DNA of 64,000 nucleotides from Ustulina deusta (lineage: Eukaryota > Ascomycota > Sordariomycetes > Xylariales > Xylariaceae): the NCBI GenBank assembly GCA_023159155.1, contig JAJNNX010000005.1, forward strand, positions 806,001-870,000, in the 5' to 3' direction. A program made the position numbers and the translations under genes. The notes under the pieces are model-generated. The model did no database searches. It saw nothing but the letters and a program-made list of their open reading frames with translations, and was not told the origin of the DNA. Below, in pieces: positions 1 through 12,518 of the stretch. Position 1 is the first letter of the stretch. Each line of letters starts with the position of its first letter.

Positions 1-359
1 TAAGCTAGGCACTCTATCCGAGCCGACCTACCTACATGTACCTACACTAGGTAGATAGTCTACTATATTTAGGTGCCTATAGTCTTCCTAATGAGAAGAC
101 AAAGATGTTTTAGTTTCATTACTCGATGTCTACCTCATTGTAGAAGAAGGTCTAATACATACCTACACATACCTCAGAGACATCCTCAGCTATTTCCGTA
201 GCCCTTGTGCAGAGCGCGAAGAGGTTGAAATCAGCCTTCTTAGGCAGAAACCTATCCATTTTGGTATCATGAAGATATATTAACTGATCCGGTGGGAAAT
301 CATCGCTGTGAAAACACGAACCGCTTAAGCTAAACTATCTAGTTTCCCCGCCGATTCTC
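1..359. other. Intergenic, no gene seen
   Basis: This is the region downstream of the DUF5695 gene. It holds no convincing coding sequence. The first 60 bases carry several TACC/GGTA steps (for example acctacctacatgtacc), a motif that recurs in the non-coding parts of this window. Confidence 0.5.
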
Positions 360-3311
360 TTATGCTTGCTTTAGCTGCACAGTCACGGCACTCGAGGAGA
401 GAGGAATCGACCAGCCTTGACGCGACTGAGTGGCTGTTGGACTTGAGACGGTGTATTTGGCAGACCCTGAAGTAGTCTCAACCCACAACACAGCAGAACC
501 AGCTGATGGACCACTGGGTAGCTGGGCCAGGGTGATGGAGATGCTGCTTCCATTGCTCGCGTAGCCGAACCCATCGATGCTGCCAGCGTCCGTCGTGAGC
601 AGCACGCTCAACGGCCCGATGAACACTTTGCGTCGAACCGGCCCCGTGGTTATAACACCGATGCTGCTCGCACCGGCAGAGGATGTAAGCGTGCCACCAT
701 AAACCAACAATCCCAGCGTCTTGTGTTGCGCAATATATGTCCCGGAACCTAGAGCCATGCCCACAAAACCTGGGCCGTAATCGCCGCTGTAGCCGTCCCA
801 CTTGAGTGTGTCTGGCCAGGAATGAAAAGACGCAGCCGCAAAGCCGTCTTGATTGATGTTCGAAAGTGGTCCACTTGTGCCACCATAACCGACTTGTAGC
901 ATATACCAGTCTGACGGATCACTGCGGAAAGCTGAAAGAAGAACCAGCGCGTTGAGTCCTGATCCGTAGTGATGGATCTGACGTTCGATCCGCTGAAGCT
1001 TTCCACCGTACTAGTACCTGTCATTAGCGGATCTTAAGGAGCTACGACAATGAGGGAAGAGGGATGCTTACAATGTTATCCCAATATCGTCGGGCGTTGC
1101 CATTCCATCCCCAATGAGGCACTGTCGGCATATATCCCAGCACGCTGTTCACGGTCTTGGTCATCGTGTCTGTGTATCCGAAGTATCTGTCATATCGTGA
1201 GTTCACATGACCAGCGTTATAGTATTTGACATCTCCATGAGAATGAAGGAAGAGCTTACTTTGACCAGTAGTAGACACCCCTAAAACACAATTTCGTTAG
1301 CTAACTCTTGGAGGTTCCTAATCCCTGAGTGAGGGCCACTGTTCTTCTCATCAATCAGGATCACTGAGAGGCAACCTATCGGAACTAGTACTTACTCCTG
1401 GCCCGTTGAATCCCAAGCCATCTCACTACCGTAGGGAACTGCTTCAGAGTCCCACTGCGCGGCTCTAGATTTCATAGCCGTCGACAGAGTCGAGGCTTGA
1501 GACGTCATTCCCTCTCGTGTCAAGTCTGTCAAGATTTCTCCGAAGACAGTCTCACCCATCAACCCATCTCGGTTATACCCAACGTCCGATTTGGTGGCTC
1601 GTATAATTGTGCTGTACGCCTGCCCTAAATACCAGTCCCAGGTGTGACTCTTCACGAGACTAGGATAAGCCCTCGCAACGCGGTACATGGACCAATATGC
1701 TGCAGCGACATGGACATAGTCATACGCGCGATCGATGGCATACGCGGAGGCCTCATTCCAAGACCACCAACTCCCCCAATCAAAACTTGTTTGATAGGGA
1801 TAACTGGGAAGGGCCGATTTGTCGTAATAAAAGATACTCTTTCGCACCGCAAAATCGCTAGTTTGAATGGTTCCCCAGAGCACCTTGTCGACGAACATCT
1901 CAAGCTTCGCCATTTCGTCGGCGTTGGGCTGGATGGCCTGCTTCATCATCGCGGCGAGAAATGCTCCCACACCGCCCTCATCACTAAGCCCGGCGATCCA
2001 GACGCGTGGATCCTGACTCACGATGGCCCCAGCTTCGTAGTCGTACGTCATGATGGAGTATGCGCGGCCAAAGGGATCAGAGGTGTCATTGAACCATTGC
2101 TTGGTGGTGAGGAATGTCCCTAGGTTGCTCAAAACATCTGTGCTAGCTTTTGTGACGTGGTAGTGAATCGTCTGTGTTTTGCTGTCTGCGTATTTGATGG
2201 TCAATCGCACCCGGCCCCATGCTGTCGATGACGGTGTTACAGTGTAAGAGCCAGTCGATACCTCCTTTACTACCAATGCTCCAGATGGATCGCTGGAGAT
2301 CGAGCTCACACTTGAGGAAGCTTGCAGGAAAAGCTGGGCCGGCGAACCCCTTGGAATTATATATCCTGGTATACCAATTGCCACGGGGGTGCCTGTTCCA
2401 CTGACTGTGGCATCAAGGTCGCGCACACCGGCATTCGCGATCGAGAAGCGGAAGCCGAATTGCATGGACTGCCCGGGAGCGAGCGTTCGCGAGGATGGCG
2501 GGTTCCAAGGTGTCACGTCGGCCCATTCCTTCTCGGCCCACGCCTTCGTGAGCACCTGCCACTCGTACAAACCCTCAAACGTTTGGCTACCATAAAGGGT
2601 ACTTGAGTATGACTGCTCAACGAGATTGCGATGCGCCTCGAAAGGCGTATCGGTGCCGTTGAGTGGCGTCACGACGAGAGCGGCCCCAGTACCGCTAATG
2701 GGATTGGCACGAATGTAACCCGCGTGCATGCCAACGTACGGGTCTGACAAGGAGCACAAGCGTTGAATATCAGCAGCAGCCCTATTAGTAAAAATACTAT
2801 TAAACTCGGCCGGGAAGCCGAGACTGCCTAGTTCGATAGTCGATGTGCCTGAATTGACGATGGTGAAGCGAAGACCAAGGTCTCCAGAGACATTGAGCCA
2901 TTCGCGCGTGATATTTAGGGGGCCAGTACCAAGAGTAGGTGTCAGGTTTGAGGCAGCTAGCGCACCAGTCGTGACGGCTGTGACAGGTTTGCGAGTGGTC
3001 GCAGAGTTGCCATCAATCCAACTACTGCTGCCTTGTTGCCGATATCGAAACGTGAGATCGCCCCAGTGGTACTGGCCGTTGTTCGCTCGGACAGATATCT
3101 TGTCATAAGGGAGAAAGTCAAAAGTGCTTCCCGCAGGGGTCAGCGATGCGAGCACTTGGGCGTCTTTCACGATCTTGGCGTTGAAATTCGCTGTCGCGAT
3201 GGTAATGTAACCATTACTTAGACCGAGGTTATCACTCTGGCCTTGGACTCCAAGGAAGAGGAGCCCGAGCCCGACGATACCAAACAATCCGCGACGTACT
3301 CGCATCTTCAA
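360..3311 (-). CDS. Secreted DUF5695-family protein (glycoside-hydrolase-like)
   Basis: Four exons join in frame: 3311-1396, 1280-1260, 1186-1072 and 1010-360, giving 900 residues. The N-terminus (MKMRVRRGLFGIVGLGLLFL, then GVQGQ) is a clear signal peptide, so the product is probably secreted. The body has the tryptophan- and tyrosine-rich segments of the DUF5695 family (WYLGQAY, DWGSWWSWNEASAYA, the split motif GVYYWSK|YFGYTD, MPTVPHWGWNGNARRYWD). DUF5695 proteins occur in fungi and bacteria; their biochemical role is not established as far as I know, and the alpha-toroid-like pattern suggests carbohydrate-active enzymes. Exon 2 is only 21 bases but is required: it alone restores the conserved motif, and donors GTAAGT, GTAAGC and GTAAGC support the joins. 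The gene is isolated, with 1.9 kb of non-coding DNA upstream. Confidence 0.85.
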
Positions 3312-5248
3312 CTTCGATAATCAACACACTTTCATTACCATAACCACTCGGTTTGCTTCGGAACATGATAGTCGCCCCTTTAAGTACCATGCGCCAGTCC
3401 GCAATCCCTCCCCCCGGTTTCTCCGTCTAGATTCCCCACGACCGGCACGATGCTGAGGGGTTTCTCCAAATCAACAAAGTCTTCGGGATCTGATAGATGG
3501 GAAATCCTCAAGGTTGCATTCTTGGCCCTACTACCAGTTGAGATGGACCCGTTGCCTAGCATGAGATCCACTGTTCGCGAGCACAAAATACGAGGTTAAA
3601 TTAACCGCATTCGAGGACAACCCAATGCGTGCAATGTTCAGTGTCGCTCCGTGCCGAGCCTTAAAGCGCTCAAATCATGGCACAGTTTAAATCCGCCTCT
3701 ATCACAAGATTATGTCTATTACTTCACAGTCAACATTCGTCCCGGCCGACAGACCACTTCTCAAGAGAGGGCACTACTTCTAAAATTTTACCCAATGATT
3801 TCAGCAGCATGTTCGCTGACCCACATGCCATTGCTGTATATTTCTACGAGGCACGAGAGGTACGAGATGCCGGACACTGGTTCTTGCGCCGGTATGCTCA
3901 CATCTTCACCGCCAATGATAAGGACCCATGAAAGCTTCACAAACGAACTATTGCGCCACCTCGAGATCCGATAAGCTATCTATAGGTACCTCCAGTCGAC
4001 ATCCTTGTCCTCCACAAGCCAGTTTCCCCGACTCGTGTCATTTTTCCTGTTTTCAACAAGTGGAATAACATATATCAAGTATGTGAATGTCCCGATTTTG
4101 CACTTGTGAAATAAAGAAATACTACGAATAGGGTTTGAGGTTTAGTCACCGAAGGACTTAGAATTTTTCGTGCAACAACGTCAATCATCACCTATACCTA
4201 TAGTCGACCGTTCCTCAAAGTGAGGATGGTGTCAGTCATATCTCCCAAACAGGTTGAAATATGAAACCTAAAACCTATAACTAAGATGGTTATTCAGCAA
4301 CCGACGGAACCCAAGAGCGTGTAAGCCACAACAGTAGCCTGGATTTATAACGGGTTCAAGCATTGCATAAGTCTATCAATGGGACATACACGGGGAAAAT
4401 AGCTAGATCTACTTGCAAAGGAAATTTTATGGCTTGATCCAAGCTCTTACCGAGCCATAATCATCATGTGCAGCTATCCCCGTCTCGTGCTCCTCTGCAT
4501 AGAAAGTGTAAGGGCCGAACTATCCGGTCACTTCCAGCGAGTCCACCACATAGTGCCCTGCCATCTCGGATCGTAGTGTTACACTTACCCATTTCTACAT
4601 CACATCCGTGCCACTATCTGTCATGCTAGGATGCCTTTTAAGGTAATGCGATATTGGTGTCTCTCAATTGTTGGTTGTTCTGACACAAGAGACATAAGGG
4701 AGAATAGCATTAGTTTACACAAACCCCTTCCACCTATCTCCTAAGCATCACTAATCCTTTCGTGCATCCATCATACGACAATTCCAGACGGGGTTTGGAG
4801 TGACTAGGCCCGTAGTGTTTTCTTTTCGGATGCTCGCGTAACTTCACATAGCAACTTGTCACACAAAATGCTTTGCAGTAATATGGTAATTAGCGTGATA
4901 CAATCTGTCTTGTTTTCCTCCTTAGAGCATGGCCTTCTAAATCCTTCGCGTTGCACTTGTTGTTTGTTTAGGACTATTGTCACGGTGGCATAGGACACAG
5001 CACTGTGACATACTCTAGGTAAGTATCCGATCGCACGAAGTTGTAAGAGCCAATAGTGAAGCAGGATTTTGAGATTGTATACATGTGGCTCTTGCTACCC
5101 CTATGAATTTGTATTACGTTGAGCGAGCCGTTCTTGTAGCTATAACCTTTAAAGCAGTACGTCACCCATGTCGCCGTTATGGCAGCCAACCTACCCATTG
5201 ATTATTGTTGAGCGAGAATTTATACGGCATTAACTCCAAGAGACGAGT
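3312..5248. other. Intergenic region between DUF5695 gene and SDR gene
   Basis: This 1.9 kb stretch contains the promoters of two divergent genes. Open frames at 3380-3586 (-) and 3651-3974 (+) are short, lack partner exons and have no recognisable domain. One alternative frame near 3800-3930 has a protein-like composition (YFYEAREVRDAGHWFLRRYA) but no start or stop structure I can defend. I see no RNA gene or mobile element. Confidence 0.4.
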
Positions 5249-6483
5249 ATGGCGAGCTCAAAGGGAACTATTATCATGACTGGTTCAGGAGGCGGGCTCG
5301 GGTGCGCCATCGTGTCCAAGATCATCTCGACGCCTGAGCTCCTAGAGCATCATAGCATATACACGGTGCGCAATACGCTATCCTCCGCGATAAAACTTCA
5401 ATCTATTCTATCTGGCGCGCCCAAGACACACCGTTGCGAGGTTCTGCCACTAGACCTGTCGCGATTGGCGAGCGTTCGCGAGTTCGCCAGGAATCTCAAC
5501 GCCCGAGTGGCTGCGGGGGAGATCCCACCTATCCGTGTCCTGATACTCAATGCTGCTGTAAACGACATGGGCAAGCAGAGCTTCACCGAGGACGGCTTTG
5601 ATATGGCCTTTGCGTCTAGTTATTTGTCTCATTGGATCCTTACGCTCCTGCTACTCCAGAGCATGGATCATGAAGATGGTCGGATCGTCGTTGTTGGTAG
5701 CGCTTGCCATGAGTAAGTATTGTATTTCTCGATACATACATGAGCCTTCTAACCTCTTTCTCTTACCTTTTAAGCATTGTTCCATTCCTAGTTCACAGGT
5801 TAACAAAGCGTCCATTGGGCTGCTACTAGTGTGAACCATCCCATTCACAAAATGACGGGCTACTACGACGACGAGAACTGGAAAATCTTCTTCAAAGATG
5901 ACAATATCGAATCTATCGCCAAGGGTACTTGGTGCCCTAATGACATGGCGAAGCCAGAGGTTGCTGGCGGGCGACGCTACGGGGTGGCCAAAATGTGCGC
6001 CGCCATGAAGATAGGGGAACTTCAAAAACGACTTGACGCGGATCTGGTACTCCACGGTGTCTCAGTTATCGGCATCGACCCTGGGCATATGGCGACTGGC
6101 AGTAGGCAATTCTCAGAGTCATGAAGCACTCTCAAAGCGCAATTGAAGTGGCAATTACTGACTTAAGTATTGTAGTCGTGCGGCATGGCAGCTGGATGAC
6201 GCGCAACGTCGTCTCCCCGATCCTCATGTCGCTCGTAGGACACTTGACGGTCTTATTCCAGGCCAACCCCTATTTTCGCACCACTACCAAATCCGCCGAC
6301 GACGTGATAGCGGCTGCATTTGAAGCTGGGCCGAGACTGAGAGGCAAATATCTGGATGGAACAAAACTATCCATGGTGTCGCGCGAAGCTGCAGATACGG
6401 AGAAGCGAGAGATGGTCTGGAGGGAGAGTGTGAGGTTGACAGGCCTGACACAGCAGGACACTAAGCTAGTCCAATGGGCTTGA
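5249..6483 (+). CDS. Short-chain dehydrogenase/reductase (SDR)
   Basis: Three exons join in frame: 5249-5712, 5830-6101 and 6176-6483, giving 347 residues. It has the NAD(P)-binding glycine motif TGSGGGLG (residues 11-18), an NAA in place of the usual NAG, and the catalytic pair Y205 and K209 in YGVAK. This is the classical SDR fold, a soluble NAD(P)H-dependent oxidoreductase; the length is slightly above the 250-350 norm and resembles fungal SDRs of the ketoreductase type. The substrate cannot be inferred. Intron 1 (117 bases) starts GTAAGT and ends TAG; intron 2 is 74 bases. It is the first of five adjacent metabolic genes and converges with the N-demethylase-family gene. Confidence 0.9.
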
Positions 6484-6858
6484 CTGTATTGACCAACCTA
6501 TATATACTATGTACGGTATCTCGTCACGAAGTACGCATGCATTGTGCATATACATGGCGTATATGGCATTTTTCCTGATTGGGATGTATCCCGCAATTTA
6601 ATTGGCTACGAGACTTTTGATAAGTGACAAAATGAATTCGGATAAGCTATTCATCTTGCTAAAGTCTTCACAAGCTTATTCATTCTTTAGGCTGGAATTC
6701 CTACTCGGGAATTCGGTCCCAGAAGTCGGTAGGTCATGTCTTTTTTTTTTTCTCACTCTCTTTGTAGATTGAGCACTGATTAAATTTGTAACGATTCTTA
6801 ACTCCTACAGATATTGTGCTGCCACCAATCTGGTCAATACATCCCTATAAACACCTGT
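6484..6858. other. Convergent 3' intergenic region
   Basis: This stretch lies between the 3' ends of two convergent genes. It contains an 11-base T tract at 6741-6751 and no coding sequence; it presumably carries both polyadenylation regions. Confidence 0.5.
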
Positions 6859-8366
6859 TTAGATATTTTCCATTAGCCATGGGAGAATTTTCGTCCCCCA
6901 ATACTGACGCATCTTGTAGTGGCCAAGTCCTTCTGGCATTGACTTGATAGCTTGAGCAAGCGCTTTTCCATCGCCCTCAGCTTTGACTTGGTGAAGCGAA
7001 GTCATGTATGACCGCACCGTAAATATGATGGCACTGGTACGCGGCAGCTTGGTTAGGGTCTGGTGCTCTACCCGCAGGAAACATTCGTCGAGCGAAGGAT
7101 CGGTTTTTTTCTCTGAAAACGCATCCTCGGCGCCTGGGTAGGAGTTGTTGCCGTCGGTGCGGAACAAGTCGACCCCATCAACTTGCAAAGACCACTTATC
7201 TCCAATCAGTAAGGAGGGGCCCCAAGGGTCTTGAACAGTGCCTTACATTCATCCGTCCGATGAAGTCCCCTGGCTCCATCCGAGCGAAATACCGGTCCAC
7301 GCTTAGCCCAAGCTTTCTCTCGTAACCCGGAACCGGCTGGTGGATCTCTCGTACGGACTCGCCGACTCGAGCTGGACTGAGGAACCCACCAGGGAAGCAC
7401 TGCAACAACACTTGGAGTCAGTTTTCGCCATTTCAGGCGTTATTTATGAGGGCTTCAGAACCTTCCAGACACTGTCTTGGCCCCAGAAGAAAAGCTTGTG
7501 CTCTAAAAGTTGCTAAAACAAGTAGAAAATGACTCCGAGAATTACTCACTGCGATATAGCCCTGAAGCCGGTATTGGTCGTCCGGGTCTGGGCACATGAA
7601 ATAGAAATCTTCCTTTTACAAACACCAATGTCAGGAGTCATGGAAATTTCTGGACAAGATTAAGAAGCAGGCAAAGAGCACCGTCGCCATGAGGGTGGAT
7701 ATTTTGAGTCATCTCCAAGCCTCAAACGCTCCGCAGCTACTTTTTGTAGGAAAGTTAGGGATTTAGAAACTCACTTCAACATTCTCTCCCATGTAAGTTA
7801 ACATTTGAGCATGGGTAAGTTCGGTGGTGGTCAACGGATAGGTCGTTCCTGTTGCTAAGTTCTCGACAACATTTCCTCGCGCTTGGAACATGGTCGGGTA
7901 CCTAGCTGGCAAGTACCTGACCATGATTTCCTCGTACAACTCTTGGATCGCGAGATTAACTTTCTCGCCAGTTCCAATTGTGAATTCGGGCTTGTTTTTG
8001 ATCAAGGCTAGCCGCTCCTGGATACGGGCAAGATAACCACGATCTATGCGGATCCAGTCTGAGCGAGTCCGCTTTTGAATTCCTAGTAGAAGGTCAGCAT
8101 GTTCTATTGTCTATATCCTCGTGCGCCTCACCCATGGTAACGTGACCCTGGGTCTTGTATGGTTGATAGTTGATAGGATCAGTCTTGCGGAAGTCGAAGC
8201 CCCACAGAGGCTTGATTTCTTGGTCAAAATGCCGTCTTTTGGTTAATTCCTTGCGAGTGCTGCATGTGAAGCTCTTCGAGAATCGCACGAGCGCCAGAAG
8301 CACTGAGGCTAAGAAAAGCCCCAATGCCCCTAAGTAAGAGGAGTTTTGGTAAAGTATTTGCAACAT
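6859..8366 (-). CDS. Haem-dependent oxidative N-demethylase-family protein (DUF3445/HODM-like), membrane-anchored
   Basis: Five exons join in frame: 8366-8132, 8082-7775, 7612-7550, 7399-7247 and 7194-6859, giving 364 residues. The core carries the family landmarks FYFMCPDPDDQYRLQGYIACFPGGF (split over exons 3 and 4), REIHQPVPGYERKL (near residues 219-232) and RMNWSLQVDG across the last junction. The family (Pfam HODM_asu-like, formerly DUF3445) is named for a bacterial haem enzyme that demethylates dimethylamine; fungal members are mostly uncharacterised. I chose the start so that the protein begins with a hydrophobic segment (MLQILYQNSSYLGALG to about residue 25), which would anchor it in a membrane; an in-frame ATG at 8456 would add 30 residues. 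It is divergent from the methyltransferase gene. The family assignment is fairly secure, but the reaction in this organism is inference. Confidence 0.85.
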
Positions 8367-9131
8367 AGCGGGATAGAGCGTAGGAAAATGGAAATTGGCT
8401 TCCTGAAACTTGAAAGGAGAGTAAGGTGTGGTGAAAGGGCAACAGTGAAGAGGCACCGTACATATTAAGTATACCTACGGAACAGCCCTGAAGAATCAGT
8501 TCGTGCCCAGTGACCTACATGTAACACGAGCTTACGACTAAACAATCCCTACCCACTACCTGTAAAATATGTGGATTTAACCTCTGGTTCAGCGTGGCCT
8601 CAGATGTTAACCATGAACTCCTAACATAGTTGATACAACATGATTTCTGCCTAGGGATTCCTTTTCGAACAGATTATATAGCTTTTATAACTAGATATAT
8701 ATAGTTAACTTAAATATTTCTAACCTTAAACCTAGTCTTCTTCTATAACTTGTTCCTTTTTAATACATGAAGGCTCGTGGTTAAACGTATTTTTATCATA
8801 GAGAAAACGGTCGTGTTAATTACCGTAGCAACAACGTTTAAAAACGGGATTAACGTGATCTGCAGGTTAGCTTCGCATATCTTAGCAAAGTCTCACATAC
8901 TAATCTAACATGACGTCAGGTAGGTAACACAACCGCTGGGCAGGGCTGCGAAAAGCGCCCGACTGGTTCCCTTGAAAGAGGGAGCCTACATTTCCGCGGC
9001 CTTTGCTTCTGCACCTACCCCCTTTGAATCGAGACCAGGATACAAAAGGAAAAACTCCGCTGCTGACAGCATCGCGGTGAAGATCGAATCGCATTCGTCT
9101 CGTCGTCTTTCATTGCCCTACGCCAGAAGAT
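8367..9131. promoter_or_regulatory. Divergent intergenic region, HODM-like / methyltransferase
   Basis: These 765 bases separate two genes transcribed away from each other and must hold both promoters. The stretch 8640-8860 is strongly AT-rich (for example ctagatatatatagttaac) and is much poorer in GC than the genes on either side. No specific operator can be named from sequence alone. Confidence 0.45.
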
Positions 9132-10096
9132 ATGACCTCGACGCCCGCAGATAAGACCGACATCTGGTCAGCCGATGCCTATGGCACAAAGGTAGCTCCC
9201 TTTGTGGCAACTTTGACGGACAAAATCGTGCAGTGGTTAGACCCGCAGCCCCAGGGTATCGATCCCCAGACCCTACTGCGCCTTGTGGACAGACGAGATC
9301 AGCTTACATGGCCGTCCAGATGAGATCCTAGACGTCGGTTGTGGGGAAGGCGTCTTGACCGCCAGAATTGCACCACAGGTCAAGCGCATGGTTGCGGTAG
9401 ACGCCTCAGCCAACATGATCGACTCGTTTCATCAGACTTACCCGACGCTTGATGCCCGTGTTGTGGACTGTCGGTACCTTGACAAAGACACTAGCCTTTG
9501 CACTGGCACCTTCGACAAGGTCTTCTCTAACGCGGCTCTACATTGGATACTTCGTGATGAGAACACACGCGCAAATACGATCAAGGGCTGTTTTGATGCC
9601 CTTAAGCCCGGCGGGCTTCTGGTCAGCGAGTCGGGAGCTCTAGGAAATGTGGCCGAGGTTCAGGCGGCCATCATCGGAGCCCTCGTTCATCAGGGAATCC
9701 CTGTCGACGTGGCCAGAAACACCTCTCCGTGGTGGTTCCCGAGCATCGAGGCTATGAAGAGCTTGGTCGAGGGGCAGGGGTTTCAGTGGTTGAGAGGGGA
9801 AGTTGAACTGAGACAGACGGAGCTTACGCGGGGAGATGGAGGCGGGATTGAAGGCTGGTAAGTTATTGACCTCCGCAACCTCCCAGGCAGAGCACATACT
9901 GACCTGGCGGACGCAATGCAGGGTTCGCCTATTCGGTGCAAATTTCCTGGAAATCCTGACCACTCCAGAACAACGTGATAAGGCGGTCAAGGAGGTCGTC
10001 GAAGTGTTGGAGGGGGTTGGGCGGCGTCAGCATGATGGAGCCTTCACAGTCAATTACATCAGACTGCGTTTTGTAGCCCAGAAAAACCTGGTATAG
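9132..10096 (+). CDS. Class I SAM-dependent methyltransferase
   Basis: Three exons join in frame: 9132-9255, 9320-9857 and 9922-10096, giving 278 residues. Motif I of class I methyltransferases is clear (ILDVGCGEG, D46-G52), followed by the acidic ribose-binding strand (MVAVDASANMI), motif IV-like FDKVFSNAALHWI and the post-motif LKPGGLLVSE. The N-terminal IWSADAYGTKVAPFV resembles UbiE- and trans-aconitate-type methyltransferases. Both introns are 64 bases; the frame change between exons 1 and 2 is explained by the GTATCG...CAG intron. The acceptor substrate is unknown; its position next to an N-demethylase-family gene is suggestive only. Confidence 0.9.
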
Positions 10097-10853
10097 CATT
10101 GATACGGTCTTTATTTCACGGGGACCAGCAGGCTGTCACAACATATGCATAGAATGGGGAGGTGCAGGCTTTCCGCAATTGTGGCTTCTTTAAAGCACAT
10201 TTATTGGAGAGCTTCTAAATGCATGTCCCCAGACGCGGATGATCGGTTCATTTGCGATAGAAATATGAAAGTAGTCCTCTGTAGCCATTTGTGACTACAC
10301 GAGTCTATTACTTGCAACCGAGTTACTAGATCGAGACAAAAGGCCACCTCTATTTGTGATAACACATAATTATTATAATACTCTAACGATAGCAGAAGTC
10401 GGAGATGTGCCAGAAACCTTCACCCTGTCTAGGAGCTATGAGTGAAGAAGAAAAGAGAAAGTCTGGCAGATGTACAGGCCGCGCAGAGGCGGTATCGGTG
10501 TTGTCCATGGGCGGCTGAATGGTGGGACTGCGGGAAGGGCAATCTTGTTACACCACCAGCTACCTGGCTCTGTTTCACCCCAACCCATCACATTTCTTTA
10601 TTTCAGACATATTAGTCCACCCCCCAGTACCCCAAGCAAGACATTCACTGTGCGTTTGTCATACCTCAGCACTTACAAACGAGAATGTAGGGAATCTGTC
10701 TACGTCCGGTGTCGGACCCCGGCTGCTTTTGTCCTTGCTCTGGCGAATTATACCTACAGCAGAAAGCATCTAGGTCTTCGCATACAGCAGCTGTCCTCCG
10801 CAGCCCCGAGATCCTGAGCTCATGAGCTGGATGATTGTCGAGCCAAAAGGAAA
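10097..10853. other. Intergenic region upstream of MFS gene
   Basis: I see no supported gene here. Two overlapping open frames near 10470-10817 have no domain and no splice partners. The region presumably contains the terminator of the methyltransferase gene and the promoter of the transporter gene. Confidence 0.45.
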
Positions 10854-12518
10854 ATGCCAACGAATGCACGGGAGCTCCGGCCTCAAGAGGCCCTGCCGAT
10901 GTCCGCGAATCCATATGCCTGGTCGAGAGTATGTTGCCCCCCCCTGCGTTTGTGGAAAATGCCGAGCATGTGTTCACACAATCCTAGCAACGGAAAACGT
11001 TTGTCTTTGTCGCCGGGGCAGTCGCTGTCGTCAACAGCACGCTAGGCTCCGCGCTCCCCAGCGGCGCCGTCACCTTCATTGCCGCAGACTTCGGCATAGG
11101 CAGCAAATTGCTGCTCACCCTTCCCATCAGCCTCTACCTTGTCGGATACATACTGGGACCGTTTGCGTTTGGGCCGCTGTCTGAGACGTACGGCCGTCGG
11201 CCAGTCACACTCGGCACCTTCGCCTTCTACACCGTCTTCACCCTGGCCTGTGCCCTGGCTCCGACGTTTCCTGCCTTCGTCGTCTTCCGCTTCTTTGCCG
11301 GCATTTTTGCTTCTTCGCCGCCGGCCGTTACTGGTGGAATCTATGCCGACATATACTCGGACCCCAAAGCCCGCGGGCGGGCGATGGCGGGATACATGGC
11401 CGTAGGCTGCCTTTCCCACGCACCGGTGTATTGGATCATCTCCCCGCTAACCATTCCTGACAGGCTACTACATTGGGACCTACGATAGGCCCGCTGATGT
11501 CAGGATATCTCTCTGTGCATGGATGGAGATGGACGTTCTGGGCGGCCTTGATCATCGTCGGCGCATCATGGCCATTCCTGCTTTTCTTGCCCGGTACGCT
11601 TACTAAATCTCATTGTTAGGAAGACACAATTGCTGAACAACAGGTAGAAACATTTGGGCCCGTGCTGCGACGCAGGTATGCTACAACAGGCCCTGCAGAC
11701 CCCGTGGATGTTCACGTTCTATCGCCGGCACAACTCACAGCGGCAAATTGGCACCATTTGTTTACCAAAATCCTGGCTCGGCCAGTCAAGATGCTTTTCA
11801 CCGAAAGCATCGTCCTATTCTCGTGTCTCTACCTCTCGCTCATTTATGCAATATTCTATCTCTTCTTCGAAGCATACCCCATCATCTTTCAAGGCATGTA
11901 CGACTTGAGTCCTGGAGAGACAGGGTTGATGTTTCTTCCCAGTAAGTTTACGACGGCTCCTATAATACGGTTAGGATTTTCTCACGTTAGACTGCAGTTG
12001 CCGCGGGTGCGCTTCTATCCTTTGTTGTGTACCTTGGGTACGATCATGTTTACCAGCGCGCCCAGGCTCAAGGTAAAGAGTGGGTCAAGATAGAAGAGTA
12101 TCGTCGCTTGCCACTGGCTTGCATTGGGGGTCCTCTGTTCTCCGCGACTATCTTCTGGCTTGCTTGGACGGCTAGGCCGTCTATACATTGGATTGTACCG
12201 TCAATCGCTGGTCTGCCGTTTGGGATTGGGTTTCTTTTGATTTTCATGGCGTTAATCAATTACCTGGCTGATGCGTATGGTATATTTGCATCGAGCGCGT
12301 TAGCCGCGGCCAGTGGTTCGAGGAGTATTTTGGGAGCGATTCTGCCGCTTTGTACGGATTCGCTATATGGGCACCTTGGAGTTCACTGGGCCACGAGCCT
12401 TCTCGGGTTTCTGAGCTTGCTGTGTGCGCTGATTCCATTTGCATTCATCACCTTCGGTCACAAATTGAGGGAGCATAGCAAATTCAGTCGAGCACTCAAG
12501 GGAGAACAGTCGAAATAG
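10854..12518 (+). CDS. MFS transporter, DHA1 type
   Basis: Five exons join in frame: 10854-10928, 10988-11401, 11464-11593, 11648-11941 and 11998-12518, giving 477 residues with about twelve hydrophobic segments. The loop after TM2 reads GPLSETYGRRPV, the motif-A variant of fungal drug:H+ antiporters of the DHA1 (polyamine/multidrug) branch. The N-terminus NPYAWSR|QRKTF matches the NP.NW.....K block that precedes TM1 in this branch; it is rebuilt by the first intron (10929-10987), because an in-frame TAG lies just before the acceptor. The mid-protein cytoplasmic loop (ETFGPVLRRRYA) is also family-like. It is a plasma-membrane exporter by family; the cargo is unknown. The neighbourhood suggests a product or substrate of the adjacent enzymes. 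Confidence 0.9.

Noticed and set aside
3651..3974. 107-codon plus-strand frame with a second overlapping frame
   Set aside because: No recognisable domain. The two overlapping frames compete and neither has a clear gene structure.
10470..10817. 115-codon frame upstream of the MFS gene
   Set aside because: No family features; the transporter begins cleanly at 10854 with its conserved N-terminus.
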